NCBI RefSeq assembly: GCF_026213295.1
Contig: NC_079414.1
Coordinates: 11,224,362-11,288,361, forward strand
Reading direction: 5' to 3'
Length of the DNA: 64,000 nucleotides
DNA from: Gadus chalcogrammus
Lineage: Eukaryota > Chordata > Actinopteri > Gadiformes > Gadidae
Below the pieces are notes generated by a model, which saw only the letters and a program-made list of their open reading frames with translations, did no database searches and was not told where the DNA came from. Positions 44,708 through 56,697 of the stretch are shown in pieces (position 1 is the first letter of the stretch; every line of letters begins with the position of its first letter). A program made the position numbers and the translations under genes.

Positions 44708-45730
44708 AGGTGCGGCCACACCAGACGCGTATCTCGCGTACTTTTTACGTGAGATACGCGCGTAAAATGTTGCTTGACCATTTTGTGTCAAAAATGGTTG
44801 CATACGCGCCTACGTCACTCGCCTAGATGAGTCCATGTCCATGCAAGTGAACGGAGCGTTCCCTCTTCGTCATAACTATCAAACCAAACATCCTTCACAT
44901 TCACCGAGCGAACATTACGAAAGTAAAATGCACATTTCTCGCTAAAAATGTTTCCATAAACGCATTTAATGGCGTAACTATGTTACTATTTCCACCCAGA
45001 ATAAAGAAAGTTGTCGGCCGTGGCTGCGCTGGAGTCCGAGGTAGGAAACCCAAACGCCGCCGTGTTTGGGTGATAGAGTTTAGATCGGGTTAGATTAAAT
45101 AATCTTGGATATAAATAACAATAATCGGGTTAAATAACTTCACATGGTGTGTCTGGTGTGTTTCCAGCATTCGTAGTGTTGATCAGCAGATATATAGTCC
45201 GCCAAGACGTTGAGGTTGCTTAGTAACCAGAGACTCTGTCCATGCAAGTGAACGGAGCGTTCCCTCTTCGTCATAACTATCAAACCAAACATCCTTCACA
45301 TTCACCGAGCGAACATTATGAAAGTAAAATGCACATTTCTCGCTAGAAATGTTTAATTTAATAAGCATTTAATGGCGTAACTATGTTACTATTTCCACAC
45401 AGAATAAAGAAAGATGTCGGCCGTATGCTTCTGTCCAAGCTCACTACTCTCTGCCAGTGACGTCGGGTCAAGCTCAACGCTGATTGGGCAACGCGGCTAA
45501 TCGTCATGCGTATGAGCGTAAAAAGTTCAATTTTTTGAACTCTTGAAATGTACGCGATTCACGCGCGTATAGCGCGTAAATATACGCGCCTCATACGTGC
45601 GTTACGCGCGTAAAATGTTGCTTATACGCGTGAAACGCGTAATACGCACGTAAACCAATGGTTCCCTATGGAAAAAATGGCGATTTTATACGCGAAGTAC
45701 GCGAGATACACGTCTGGTGTGGCTGCACCT
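44708..45730. mobile_element. PIF/Harbinger-type MITE, copy B
   Basis: Same ends as the MITE at 7469 (AGGTGCGGCCACACCAGACG), with TAA at 44705-44707 and 45731-45733. The interior is the reverse orientation of copy A, with two core modules at about 44860-45000 and 45235-45400 and no CA expansion. Confidence 0.85.
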
Positions 45731-46171
45731 TAAAACGTTCAACAATTCAGCCAATCAAAGTACTGCAGCAGGTAGCAATCTATGGAAGTAAATCTGTGCC
45801 ATCGGGTTTTGAAAATAAAAACACATTGAATTATAAGCACTGAATATTTATGCATTGAAATAACCTATCTGAATTTTTTGCCTCTGAATTTAACTCTTTA
45901 CATTTTCAATATATCATGTTCACCTTTATTTTTCAATGTTAAAAAATTCAACGTTAAAAAATTCAACTTTAAAATATTCAACTCAAATATTTTCAGCGTC
46001 CAAAAATTCAGTCCGCCAAAGTCACCATCAAAATTCAGTGTACGAAATTCAGTGTTAACATCCGGGGACCCAAGAAAGAGCAATCGATCCTAGATGCTAG
46101 ATCGCGGTCAAACAAGTGTGCGCGTCGTTGGATACCTGACTCTCACGCGGGAAGGCAAAACAGATTTAGCC

Positions 46172-48134
46172 ATGTCCAAGGCCAACAGCAGCAGTAATAG
46201 TGCTTCGGTGAGTACATTTTATATATATGCCATTCGTATGGGTTGTTTCTGTAAGATTCAGCAATGGACCATACTAACGGACACTTGTACATAAGAAGGA
46301 CATCGAATTGAAAAATAGGGGTAGTTCGGAATTTTGGACATAGGGCCTGATTCCCAAGTTAGCCTTGGTGTTCTTTATCATTGGAGACTAGGCTAGCTAG
46401 GCCAGCCACAAGTCAACGGGCATATTTTGATGCTGGTTTATAACGTCTTTATTGAAGATTTCAGGGGTACAGTTCTAACAGTCAGGTTTATAATATGTAG
46501 CGCCACTAGGTGGCGCCTCCCTCTTTTTCACGTACAGTGAAGAAGTGCGTGCTCTTTCGCTCGGCTAGAATAAACAGCTGTATACGTTATTTAGTTACTG
46601 ATTTGTTGTAGGCAGGAATCCCGGACTTTCCACTTGTGTGTTAAATATAGTGCCGTGGAGACCTGGCGTGGTATGGTCAAAAGCTTATAGTATACTAAAA
46701 GTACCGTGAGGAGAATCTCGCATGTTGTCTCCTTCATGCTAACCCTGACCTACTGTACCATCGCACGTTACACAGTATGTGGATGGACCAATTGGCTCTA
46801 TCAAATAATGCTCCCACTGCAGAATTGCGTTATTTTACACCACTACTCACCCCATGTACATTGTTTTATAACGTATATATTGAAGATTTCAGGGGTGCAG
46901 TATGTGCAATGTATGTAATGTAAAAAAAATAGCACTTCAAGAAAAAACATAAATAATCAATTAAACTAAATAAATAACATCAACTACAAAAGTGTAGCAA
47001 GTATTGTTAAAACTTGTACATATTTGTGAATGGGATTTTGCATGGGTTTATATATGCAATAGCTAATAATTATTCAAAATATCCAATAATACAAACATTT
47101 TATTTTGAGTTAGGTTATTTCAATGCATAGATATTCAGTGCTTAGAATTCAATGGGTTTTTATTTTCAAAATCCGATGGCACAGATTTACTTCCATAAGT
47201 GATGCACAACACTGCTTAGAGGGCTCAAAATTAACACTCGCCAAACTGGGTAAAGTAGCCTTAAGTTATTGAGTCCACCCGCCACTTTGGCTGGACACAT
47301 CTTGTCCTTCAGCTGCAGAGAGCTGAGAGCAGTCAACAGTAGCCTATATAGACACATTTTGAAATAAGCCATGGAAGAACTACTCCAAAAACATTCACAA
47401 CAATCTATTTAATTTATCCTAGATTGTAGAAATATGTATACTAATTAATTGAATAGGCTGTGTTCAATGTATAAAGTTTGGTTTTAATTAAAAGGAAATG
47501 TTCTAAAAATGTTTATCATTATTATGATTATGTGTATAGATAAACAATATACAGATATAGATATTAATATTATTGTTCTATGGGCCAATGGACCAAGATG
47601 ACATGCTCAAAGGTAATTAGAGTGAAATGCAAGGGTTATGGTTATGCAATATCACACTGTGCTACAAAATTTATTTTTATGCTACTGAATTTTTGTGCTT
47701 GCTGGCACCAGTGCTACCACTTAAAAAAAATAAGCAAACAGCCCTGGATATGCATTTATAGTTCTTCCTTAATGTATTTACTGTTTTTATATTCTTGCTT
47801 TTAACAGGATGAGTTGGATGACACTGCACAGGCCTGGAACACACACACCATCAGGCCATCGAAAAACCTTAACGTCCCCAGCGGTCGGCCGAACGTGATG
47901 TTTGCATTACCTGAACTCTATGGGACAAGAGACTTCCTTTCCCCAATTGAAGATTATGATTTTCAACTGTGCAAAAATGTATGTATCTTTCGCCAAACCA
48001 AACCGTGTGATCCAGATCTATATGAACTATGCAACATCTTTATGGCTGAGTCCAATCTCACTCTAGCAACAGATTCATATCAGGCAGTGAATTTGTACAT
48101 GCACCTCAGAGAGGCCATCAGGGCATGTGTGTAG
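46172..48134 (+). CDS. Putative two-exon product: short leader plus IS3EU-like C-terminus
   Basis: Exon 1 (46172-46207) is MSKANSSSNSAS, ending at TCG|GTGAGT. Exon 2 (47808-48134) follows TTTTAACAG and reads DELDDTAQAWNTHTIRPSKN, VPSGRPNVMFALPELYG and ESNLTLATDSYQAVNLYMHL, ending at a stop. Both exon edges fall between codons, so the join is in frame. NTHTIRPSKN...PSGRPNVM resembles the C-terminal region of rve transposases of this group. The catalytic core is absent. The exon pairing is inferred from splice signals only. Confidence 0.5.
46500..46516. promoter_or_regulatory. Palindromic CTCF-like motif
   Basis: GCGCCACTAGGTGGCGC is a perfect palindrome and fits the CTCF core (CCASYAGRKGGCRS) on both strands. 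It is isolated, inside element B. Binding is inference. Confidence 0.4.
47112..47197. repeat. Internal extra copy of element B terminus
   Basis: AGGTTATTTCAATGCATAGA through CAGATTTACTTCCATA, in right-end orientation, with about four differences from 49815-49900. With the left arm it would define a 1.42-kb subelement, but the flanks (AGTGATGC) do not match CAGGTAGCAATC. Confidence 0.8.
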
Positions 48135-48884
48135 GTCAGGCGTATTTAGTTGTGTCTTGTGTTGAGCTTCGAAGTGGCAGGATTTTTTGGTCACATAAGT
48201 AATTCACCTTGCTGTCCTTTTCCTTTATAAGTTTCCTTTAAAGTCATAGCTCAACATCTCTAGCTTTTGGCAAATGTTATATTCCTTTAAACGATAGTTT
48301 AGAAACACAGAAATTAGGGGGGGCTTTATAGACAAAGCCTGTAAAAAGTAAATCAAATGTGTATCAATTTCAGAACTTTACTTTAACAAATGTATCACTT
48401 TTTTCAGTTAGAATTGTATTTAACAAAAAAGGTAACTGGCTTCAGTAACTAAATGTGAATACTTTCTTTCATGATAGAATATCATTGGATTTCAAATGAT
48501 GGGACCAAAAAAATGTATGTATCTATCGAACTCTGAACTTCTGATGGCCAATCAGTACAAATATTGACATGTTACCGACAGAAAAGCATTTTGAAATTAT
48601 CTGCATTTACAACCTGTCGTTTCAAATACTGAGAGAGGGGTTAAAAAACGACAACACACGCTATTCATGTTTTTGTTGAGAATGGAAGATTTTTTATTAC
48701 TGTAACTATATTGCTATCCCGTATGTGGAACTCTGAATAAACAAAAAATTGCCAAACAAGTTTAGTGCTGTTTCCTGATTTTTTTCTCCATATTTTTCAC
48801 TGGCCACATTAGCTAGATGAAAAACTTAATGAATTAATGATTGTATTTGTTCAAGAACAATTGAGTTAATTATTCTTGTAATCA

Positions 48885-49135
48885 AACTAGTATTACTTTT
48901 CATACCATGACAAGTTCCTGCAGACTTCTTCTTAATGTCACATAAATGTTGCTAAGGTGTCAAGACAGCTGATTGTATACAGCAGGGGGGGCGGTCGTCC
49001 TGCCGGTTCAAGTAGGATGACCTGAAACCTGTATAAAATCAGCTGTCTTGACACCACAGCAACATCATGTGACATTTAGAAGAAGACTGCAGAAACATTT
49101 ACAATCAAAACATGTCAGGGTATGAAAAGTAATAC
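48885..49135. repeat. Fold-back junction inside element B
   Basis: AACTAGTATTACTTTTCATA (48885) through CAAGACAGCTGATT is repeated inverted at 49020-49138, with a loop around 49005 (CAGGGGGGGCGG). The two transposase pieces lie on opposite sides and opposite strands of this junction. Confidence 0.8.
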
Positions 49136-49165
49136 TAGTTGTATTATTATGTACACTATTATTAT

Positions 49166-49528
49166 CTACACTGGAGTTAGCTTCGTCGTCTGAGACGTCT
49201 CGCCCTTCGTGACACTCATGAGATCGACCTCTTTCAACAACAACCACACATCCTCTTTCCTCACACGCAGTCGATGCTCCCTGCATTTAGCGTACATCCA
49301 TCGGTACCCGTGAAGCTGTCCAGAGTACTGCAGTTGGTCGCTAATAAAATCCCCCAGGACCCACAGGTCAGAGTACGCCTTGCGGCGAGAGTGTCCCCTA
49401 TCTCGCAGTATCCTCTTCAGATGTCTCTCACTTATGTGGAAGGCGTGCCTACTGGCAAGTATTGATTTGATGTCCGAATATTTGAGGCCAAGCTCAAAAT
49501 AAACATTGATAAATCCCCCAAACTCCAT
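49166..49528 (-). pseudogene. IS3EU-like B transposase N-terminal part
   Basis: The ATG at 49528 lies 38 bp inside the right arm. It reads MEFGGFINVYFELGLKYSDI, SERHLKRILRDRGHSRRKAY then LQYSGQLHGYRWMYAKC and EDVWLLLKEVDL. The HGYRWM..KC box and the helix-turn-helix start match element A (QQHGYRWMQHKC). After EVDL the family similarity ends and the frame closes at about 49166. The catalytic core is missing. Confidence 0.75.
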
Positions 49529-50013
49529 CGTTGTGGTGGTTAGTTTTTTCCTCTGACCCGAACACTCGTTTGACCGCGATCTAGCATCTAGGATCGATTG
49601 CTCTTTCTTGGGTCCCCGGATGTTAACACTGAATTTCGTACATTGAATTTTGATAGTGACTTTGGCGGACTGAATTTTTGGACGCTGAAAATATTTGAGT
49701 TGAATATTTTAACGTTGAATTTTTTAACGTTGAATTTTTTAACATTGAAAAATGAAGGTGAATATGATATATTGAAAATGTAAAGAGTTAAATTCAGAGG
49801 CAAAAAATTCAGGTACGTTATTTCAATGCATAAATATTCAGTGCTTATAATTCAATGTGTTTTTATTTTCAAAACTCGATGGCACAGATTTACTTCCATA
49901 CAGGTAGCAATCGGGTTGCCATGGTCCATGGGTAAACAAATGAGCACCGCACCGCCATACAAGTTAACTAACGATCGCTGTAGGCTTCAATATCATGCAA
50001 GCACTTTATTTTT

Positions 50014-50184
50014 AGGGGTCCAAGCCAACAGGTTGGATCCCTATTGTTTTTGTAAGGATTATTATTAGGGGTCCAAGCCAACAGGTTGGATCCCTATTGT
50101 TTTTGTAAGGATTATTCCTATTATTATTATTATTAGGGGTCCAAGCCAACAGGTTGGATCCCTATTGTTTTTGTAAGGATTATT
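50014..50184 (+). repeat. Three solo 5' hairpin modules
   Basis: Modules start at 50014, 50067 and 50135. Each runs AGGGGTCCAAG to TTTTTGTAAGGATT, then ATT repeats, with no unit body before the next module. Confidence 0.85.
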
Positions 50185-51247
50185 AGGGGTCCAAGCCAAC
50201 AGGTTGGATCCCTATTGTTTTTGTAAGGATTATTATTCCTATACTTGCCCCCCTAAAAGTGATACCACAGCCCAAACCGTAAATGGTGCCGACACGCGAA
50301 TTGCATGACTAGATCCAGATCTGTTCGGACTAAGCAGACGACAAAATCCAGACACGCCGGTCACTAGGTGGCGCTATACCAAGGAATACGCGTTTGGGGC
50401 TATAACTCCCACACCGAACCTCCCACAGTCAAAAACTTGTACCCACATATTCACTGGAGTCTGCTGCATCTTTTGGCATAGGCCACGCCCATTTGCGTCT
50501 ATGAATATTTTTCGCAAAATCGCAAAAACCGCAAAACAGTTTTTTCCCTACTCCTCCCACATTTTTTGACCAATCAACACCAAACTTTGCACACGACATC
50601 TTCAGACGCACACGCAAAGAAATTATCGGACAGTTTTTTGATCCGACCGTCGACGACGAAACGGTAGCGTTTTGAATATTGGTATATTAGCTAAATTAGA
50701 CGTGGAAAATCAAAAATCCAGAAAAATCCAAAAGTAGACATCGGAACGAGTCCAAATTTTACAGACATGTTGGTGCTAACCTTAATGTCGTTCAATAAAA
50801 TTTTCGGAATATTTCGCCATTAGGGGGCGCAATAAACGAGGAAATTGTATATCTTCTTATTGGCCAAAGGAATGTTCTTCAAACTCAAAGGAAACCATCA
50901 AGGGGCAAACCTGAGTCTATATAAAAAATATGGCCAAGAATTATTAATGTGGGCGGGAGTTATTTGGCAAAGGAAAATTGTCTTTGGAAAATTTCGCCAC
51001 AAGGGGTCGCAAATAAACGACGAAATAATATATCTCCTAACTGGGCAATGGAATGTTCTGAAAACGCGTTTTGGGCTATAACTCCCACACCGAAGCTCCC
51101 ACAGTCAAAACCTTTATATCCACAGATTCACTGGAGTCAGCTGCATCTTTTGGCATACGCTGTTTCTCAATTTTTGAACACATGCTTCGCGTTGTGCCGG
51201 CGAAATGCACACTTCTTGGACCCCTGCATAACTGCTTGCAGTTCTAG
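50185..51247 (+). repeat. Array unit 1
   Basis: Hairpin start and intact CTAG end. Long form, carrying the extra GGCCAAAGGAATGTTCTTCA block. Confidence 0.75.
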
Positions 51248-51249
51248 TT

Positions 51250-52051
51250 AGGGGTCCAAGCCAACAGGTTGGATCCCTATTGTTTTTGTAAGGATTATTA
51301 TTATTTCGTACGCCTTAGAAGTGGTACCACAGCCCAAACCGTAAATGGTGCACACGCGCCAATTGCATGACTAGATCCAGAATCGGCACCGCTACTCAGA
51401 TAACAAAATCCAGACACGCCGGTCCCTAGGTGGCGCTATACCAAGGAATACGCGTTTGGGGCTATAACTTCCACACCGAACCTCCCAGAGTCCAAAAACT
51501 TGTTCACACAGATGCACTGGAGTCTGCTGCATCTTTTGGCCTAGGCCACGCCCATTTGCGTCCATGAATATTTTTCGCTAAATCGCGAAAACCGCAAAAC
51601 TGTTTTTTCGCTACTCCTCCCACATTTCTCGCCCGATCAACACCAAACTTTGCACACGACATCTTCAGACGGACACGCAAAGGAATCATCAACAGTTTTT
51701 TGATCCGACCTTCGACGACGAAACGGTAGCGTTTTGAATATTGGTATATTAGCTAAATTAGATGTGGAAAATCAAAAATCCAAAAAAATCCAAAATTAGA
51801 CATCTGATCGAGTCCAAATTCTACACACATGTTGGTGCTAACCTTATTGACGTTCGCTAAAAATTTCGGACAATTTCGCCGTTAGGGGGCGCAATAAACG
51901 AGAAAATGTTATATCTTCTACAAAATTTCGCCGCGAAAACGCTACACTGACTTCTCGCTACTCCTACCAATCAAATCCTTTGTATCCACAGGTTCAGGGT
52001 AGCGTTTTGAACACATGCTTCACGTTGTGCCGGCGAAATGCACATTTCTTG
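51250..52051 (+). repeat. Array unit 2
   Basis: Hairpin start. Short form. The 3' end stops at CACATTTCTTG, before the GGACCCCT end. Confidence 0.75.
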
Positions 52052-52062
52052 TTATTATTATT

Positions 52063-53446
52063 AGGGGTCCAAGCCAACAGGTTGGATCCCTATTGTTTTT
52101 GTAAGGATTTTTCTTATTATTATTATTATTATACTTCCTACCAAGAAAGTGGGAATACAGCCCATACCGTAAATGTTGCACACACGCCAATTGCATGACT
52201 AGATCCAGGTCAGTGAAGACTATGCAGACGACAAAATCCAGACACGCCGGCCACTAGGTGGCGCTATACCAAGGGAAAATGCGTTTGGGGCTATAACTCC
52301 CACACCGAACCTCCCACATTCAAAACCTTGTACACACAGATTCACTGGAGTCTGCTGCATCTTTTGGCATAGGCCACGCCCATTTGCGTCTATAATTTTT
52401 TTTCGCAAAATCGCGAAAACCACAAAACTGTTTTTTTCGCTACTCCTCCCACATTTCTTGACCAATCGACACAAAACTTTGCACACGACATCTTCAGACG
52501 CACACGCAAAGGAATCATATACAGTTTTTTGATCCGACCTTCGACGACGAAACGATAGCATTTTGAATATTGGTTTATTAGCTAAATTAGACGTTGAATA
52601 ACAAAAATCCCAAAAAATCCAAAATTAGACATCGGATCGAGTCCAAATTTTACACACATGTTGGTGCCAACCTTAACGTCGTCCGTAAAAAAATTCGGAA
52701 GATTCCGCCTTTAGGGGGCGCAATAAACGAGGAAATTGTATATCTTCTAATTGGCCAAAGGAATGTTCTTCAAACTCAAGTGAAACCATCAAGGGGCAAA
52801 CCCGAGTCTATACAGAAAATATGGCTTATAATTATTAATGTGGGCGGGAGTTATTTGGCAAAGGAAAATTGTCTTTGGAAAATTTCGCCAACAGGGCGGC
52901 TCCAAAAAACGACGACATTGTCTATCTCCTATTTGGCCAATGGAATGTTCTGAAAACGCGTTTTAGGCTATAACTCCCACACCGAAGCTCCCACAGTCAA
53001 AAACTTTATACGCACAGATTCACTGGAGTCAGCTGCATCTTTTGGCATAGGCCAGGCCCATTTGCGTCAGTATTTTCTTTATGCAAAATCGCAAAAACAG
53101 CTAAACTGCCTTTTCGCTACTTCTCCCACATTTCTTGCCCAATTGACACCAAACTTTGCACACGACATCTTCAGACGCACACTACAAAACTATTTTGATC
53201 CGACCATCGTTGACGAAACGGTAGCGTTTTGAATATATGTTTTGCGTTGCAAATCAGTAAAAACTATTTTGATCCAACCGTCGACGACTAAACGGTAGCG
53301 GAAAATGCGTTTGGGGCCGAAACTCCCACACTGAACCTCTCACAGTCAAAACCTTTATATCCACAGGTTGTTCACGGTAGCGTTTTGAATACTTGGTTCG
53401 CGTTGTGCCGGCGAAATGCACACTTCTTGGACCCCTGCAGTTCTAG
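52063..53446 (+). repeat. Array unit 3
   Basis: Hairpin start and long form. The terminal palindrome is shortened (GGACCCCTGCAGTTCTAG). Confidence 0.75.
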
Positions 53447-54251
53447 TTATTCTTACCCCCCTAAAAGTGGGACCACAGCCCAAACCGTAAATGGTGCCGA
53501 CACGCGAATTGCATGACTATATCCAGATCTGTTCGGACTAAGCAGACGACAAAATCCAGACATGCCGGCCACTAGGTGGCGCTATACCAAGGAATACGCG
53601 TTTGGGGCTATAACTCCCACACCGAACCTCCCAGAGTCCAAAAACTTGTACACACAGATGCACTGGAGTGTGCTGCATCTTTTGGCCTAGGCCACGCCCA
53701 TTTGCGTCTATAATTTTTTTTCGCAAAATTGCGAAAACCGCAAAACTGTTTTTTCGCTACTCCTCCCACATTTCTTGACCAATTGACACAAAACTTTGCA
53801 CACGACATCTTCAGACGCACACGCAAAGGAATCATCAACAGTTTTTTGATCCGACCTTCGACGACGAAACGGTAGCGTTTTGAATATTGGTATATTAGCT
53901 AAATTAGACGTGGAAAATCAAAAATCCAGAAAAATCCAAAAGTAGACATCGGAACGAGTCCAAATTTTACAGACATGTTGGTTCTAACCTTAATGTCGTT
54001 CGATAAAAATTTCGGAAAATTTCGCCATTAGGGGGCGCCATAAACAAGGAAATTGTATATCTTCTAAAAAAAATTGCCGCGAACTGACTTCTCGCTACTC
54101 CTACCACAGTCAAATCCTTTGTATCCACAGGTTCAGGGTAGCGTTTTGAACACATGCTTCGCGTTGTGCCGGCGAAACGCACATTTCTTGTCGCGTTGTG
54201 CCGGCGAAATGCACACTTCTTGGACCCCTGCATAACTGCTTGCAGTTCTAG
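53447..54251 (+). repeat. Array unit 4
   Basis: No 5' hairpin. Short form with a doubled GTTGTGCCGGCGAAA block and an intact CTAG end. Confidence 0.75.
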
Positions 54252-55742
54252 TTATTATTCCAGCACTAAAAGTGTGCCCACAGCCCAAACCGTAAATGGT
54301 GCAGACATGCCAAATGCATGACTAGATCAAGATCCGTGGCGACTACGCAGACGACAAAATCCAGACATGCCGGCCACTAGGTGGCGCTATACCAAGGAAT
54401 ACGCGTTTGGGGCTATAACTCCCACACCGAACCTCCCACAGTCAAAAACGTTATACCCACAGATGCACTGGAGTCTGCTGCATCTTTTGGGCTAGGCCAC
54501 GCCCATTTGCGTCTATGAATATTTTTCGCTAAATCGCGAAAACCGCAAAACAGTTTTTTCCCTACTCCTCCCACATTTCTTGACCAATCAACACCAAACT
54601 TTGCACACGACATCTTCCGACGCAAACGCAAAGGAATCATCAACAGTTTTTTTATCCGACCTTCGACGACGAAACGGTAGCGTTTTGAATATTTGTTTAT
54701 TGGCTACGTTTTACGTCGAAACGCAAAAATTCAAAGAATACCAAAAGTAGACGTCGGATCAAGTCCAGATTTTAGACACATGTCGGTGCTACCCTTAATG
54801 GCGTTCAATAAAGAATTCGGAATATTTCGCCATTAGGGGGCGCAATAAACGAGGGAATTGTATATCTTCTAATTGGCCAAAGGAATGTTCTTCAAACTAT
54901 AAGAGAACCATCAAAGGGCAAACCCGAGTCTATATAAAAAATATGGCCGAGAATTAATAATGTAGGCGGGAGTTATTTGGCAAAGGAAAATTGTCTTTGG
55001 AAAATTTCGCCAACAGGGCGGCGCCAAAAAACGACGAAATAATATATCTCCTATTTGGCCAATGGAATGTTCTGAAAACGCGTTTTAGGCTATAACTCCC
55101 ACACCGAAGCTCCCACAGTCAAAAACGTTATACGCACAGATTCAATGGAGTCAGCTGCATCTTTTGGCATAGGCCAGGCCCATTTGCGTCAGTATTTTCT
55201 TTATGCAAAATCGCAAAAACAGCTAAACTGCCTTTTCGCTACTCCTCCCACATTTCTTGACCAATTGACACAAAACTTTGCACACGGTATCTTCAGACGC
55301 ACACGCAAAGAAATCATCAACAGTTTTTTGATCCGACCTTCGACGACGAAACGGTAGAGTTTTGAATATTTGTTTATTAGCTAAATTAGACGTGGAAAAT
55401 CAAAAATAAAAAAAAATCCAAAATTAGACATCGGATCGAGTCCAAATTTTACACACATGTTGGTGCTAACCTTAATGTCGTTCGATAAACATTTCGGAAA
55501 ATTTCGCCATTAGGGGGCGCAATAAACGAGGAAATTGTATATCTTCTACAAAATTTCGCCGCGAAAACGCCACACTGACTTCTCGCTACTCCTACCACAG
55601 TCAAATACTTTGTATCCACAGGTTCAGGGTAGCGTTTTAAACACATGCTTTGCGTTGTGCCGGCGAAACGCACATTTCTTGTCGCGTTGTGCCGGCGAAA
55701 TGCACACTTCTTGGACCCCTGCATAACTGCTTGCAGTTCTAG
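54252..55742 (+). repeat. Array unit 5
   Basis: No hairpin. The longest form: the GATCCGACCTTCGACGACGA block occurs twice (about 54653 and 55329), so two bodies appear fused. Confidence 0.75.
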
Positions 55743-55759
55743 TTCCTATTATTATTATT

Positions 55760-56695
55760 AGGGGTCCAAGCCAACAGGTTGGATCCCTATTGTTTTTGTA
55801 AGGATTATTCCTATTATTAGGGGTCCAAGCCAACAGGTTGGATCCCTATTGTTTTTGTAGGGATTTTTCTTATTATTATTATTATACTTCCTACCAAGAA
55901 AGTGGGAATACAGCCCATACCGTAAATGTTGCACACACGCCAATTGCATGACTAGATCCAGGTCAGTGAAGACTATGCAGACGACAAAATCCAGACACGC
56001 CGGCCACTAGGTGGCGCTATACCAAGGGAAAATGCGTTTGGGGCTATAACTCCCACAACGAACCTCCCACAGTCAAAAACTTGTACCCACATATTCACTG
56101 GAGTCTGCTGCATCTTTTGGCCTAGGCCACGCCCATTTGCGTCCATGAATATTTTTCGCTAAATCGCGAAAACCGCAAAACTGTTTTTTCGCTACTCCTC
56201 CCACATTTCTCGCCCGATCACCACTAAACTTTGCACATGGCATCTTCAGACGCACACGCAAAGAAATCATAGACAGTTTTTTGATCCGACCTTCGACGAC
56301 GAAACGGTAGAGTTTTGAATATTTGTTTATTAGCTAAATTAGACGTGGAAAATTAAAAATCCAAAAAAATCCAAAATTAGACATCGGATCGAGTCCAAAT
56401 TCTACACACATGTTGGTGCTAACCTTAATGACGTTCGATAAAAATGTCGGAAAATTTCGCCATTAGGGGGCGCAATAAACGAGGAAATTGTATATCTTCT
56501 ACAAAATTTCGCCGCGAAAACGCTACACTGACTTCTCGCTACTCCTACCACAGTCAAATCCTTTGTATCCACAGGTTCAGGGTAGCGTTTTCAACACATG
56601 CTTCGCGTTGTGCCGGCGAAATGCACATTTCTTGTCGCGTTGTGCCGGCGAAATGCACACTTCTTGGACCCCTGCATAACTGCTTGCAGTTCTAG
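55760..56695 (+). repeat. Array unit 6 with a preceding solo module
   Basis: Solo hairpin module at 55760, then the unit from 55819 with its own hairpin. Short form, intact end. Confidence 0.75.
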
Positions 56696-56697
56696 TT

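Larger units (their letters stand above)
45781..49900. mobile_element. IS3EU-like rve transposon B with 335-bp inverted arms
   Basis: Arms 45781-46115 and 49566-49900 begin TATGGAAGTAAATCTGTGCC and are nearly identical in inverted orientation. The first bases, TATGGAAG, match element A at 10652. CAGGTAGCAATC stands directly before (45769-45780) and after (49901-49912). A third copy of the terminal 86 bp lies inside at 47112-47197. Transposase pieces are on opposite strands. 46208-47111 and 47198-47807 are otherwise non-coding AT-rich DNA. Confidence 0.8.

Noticed and set aside
45898..46083. Minus-strand frame repeating LNFLTLNF, also found near 49600
   Set aside because: It is in the inverted arms of element B and comes from short TTGAATTTT-like repeats.
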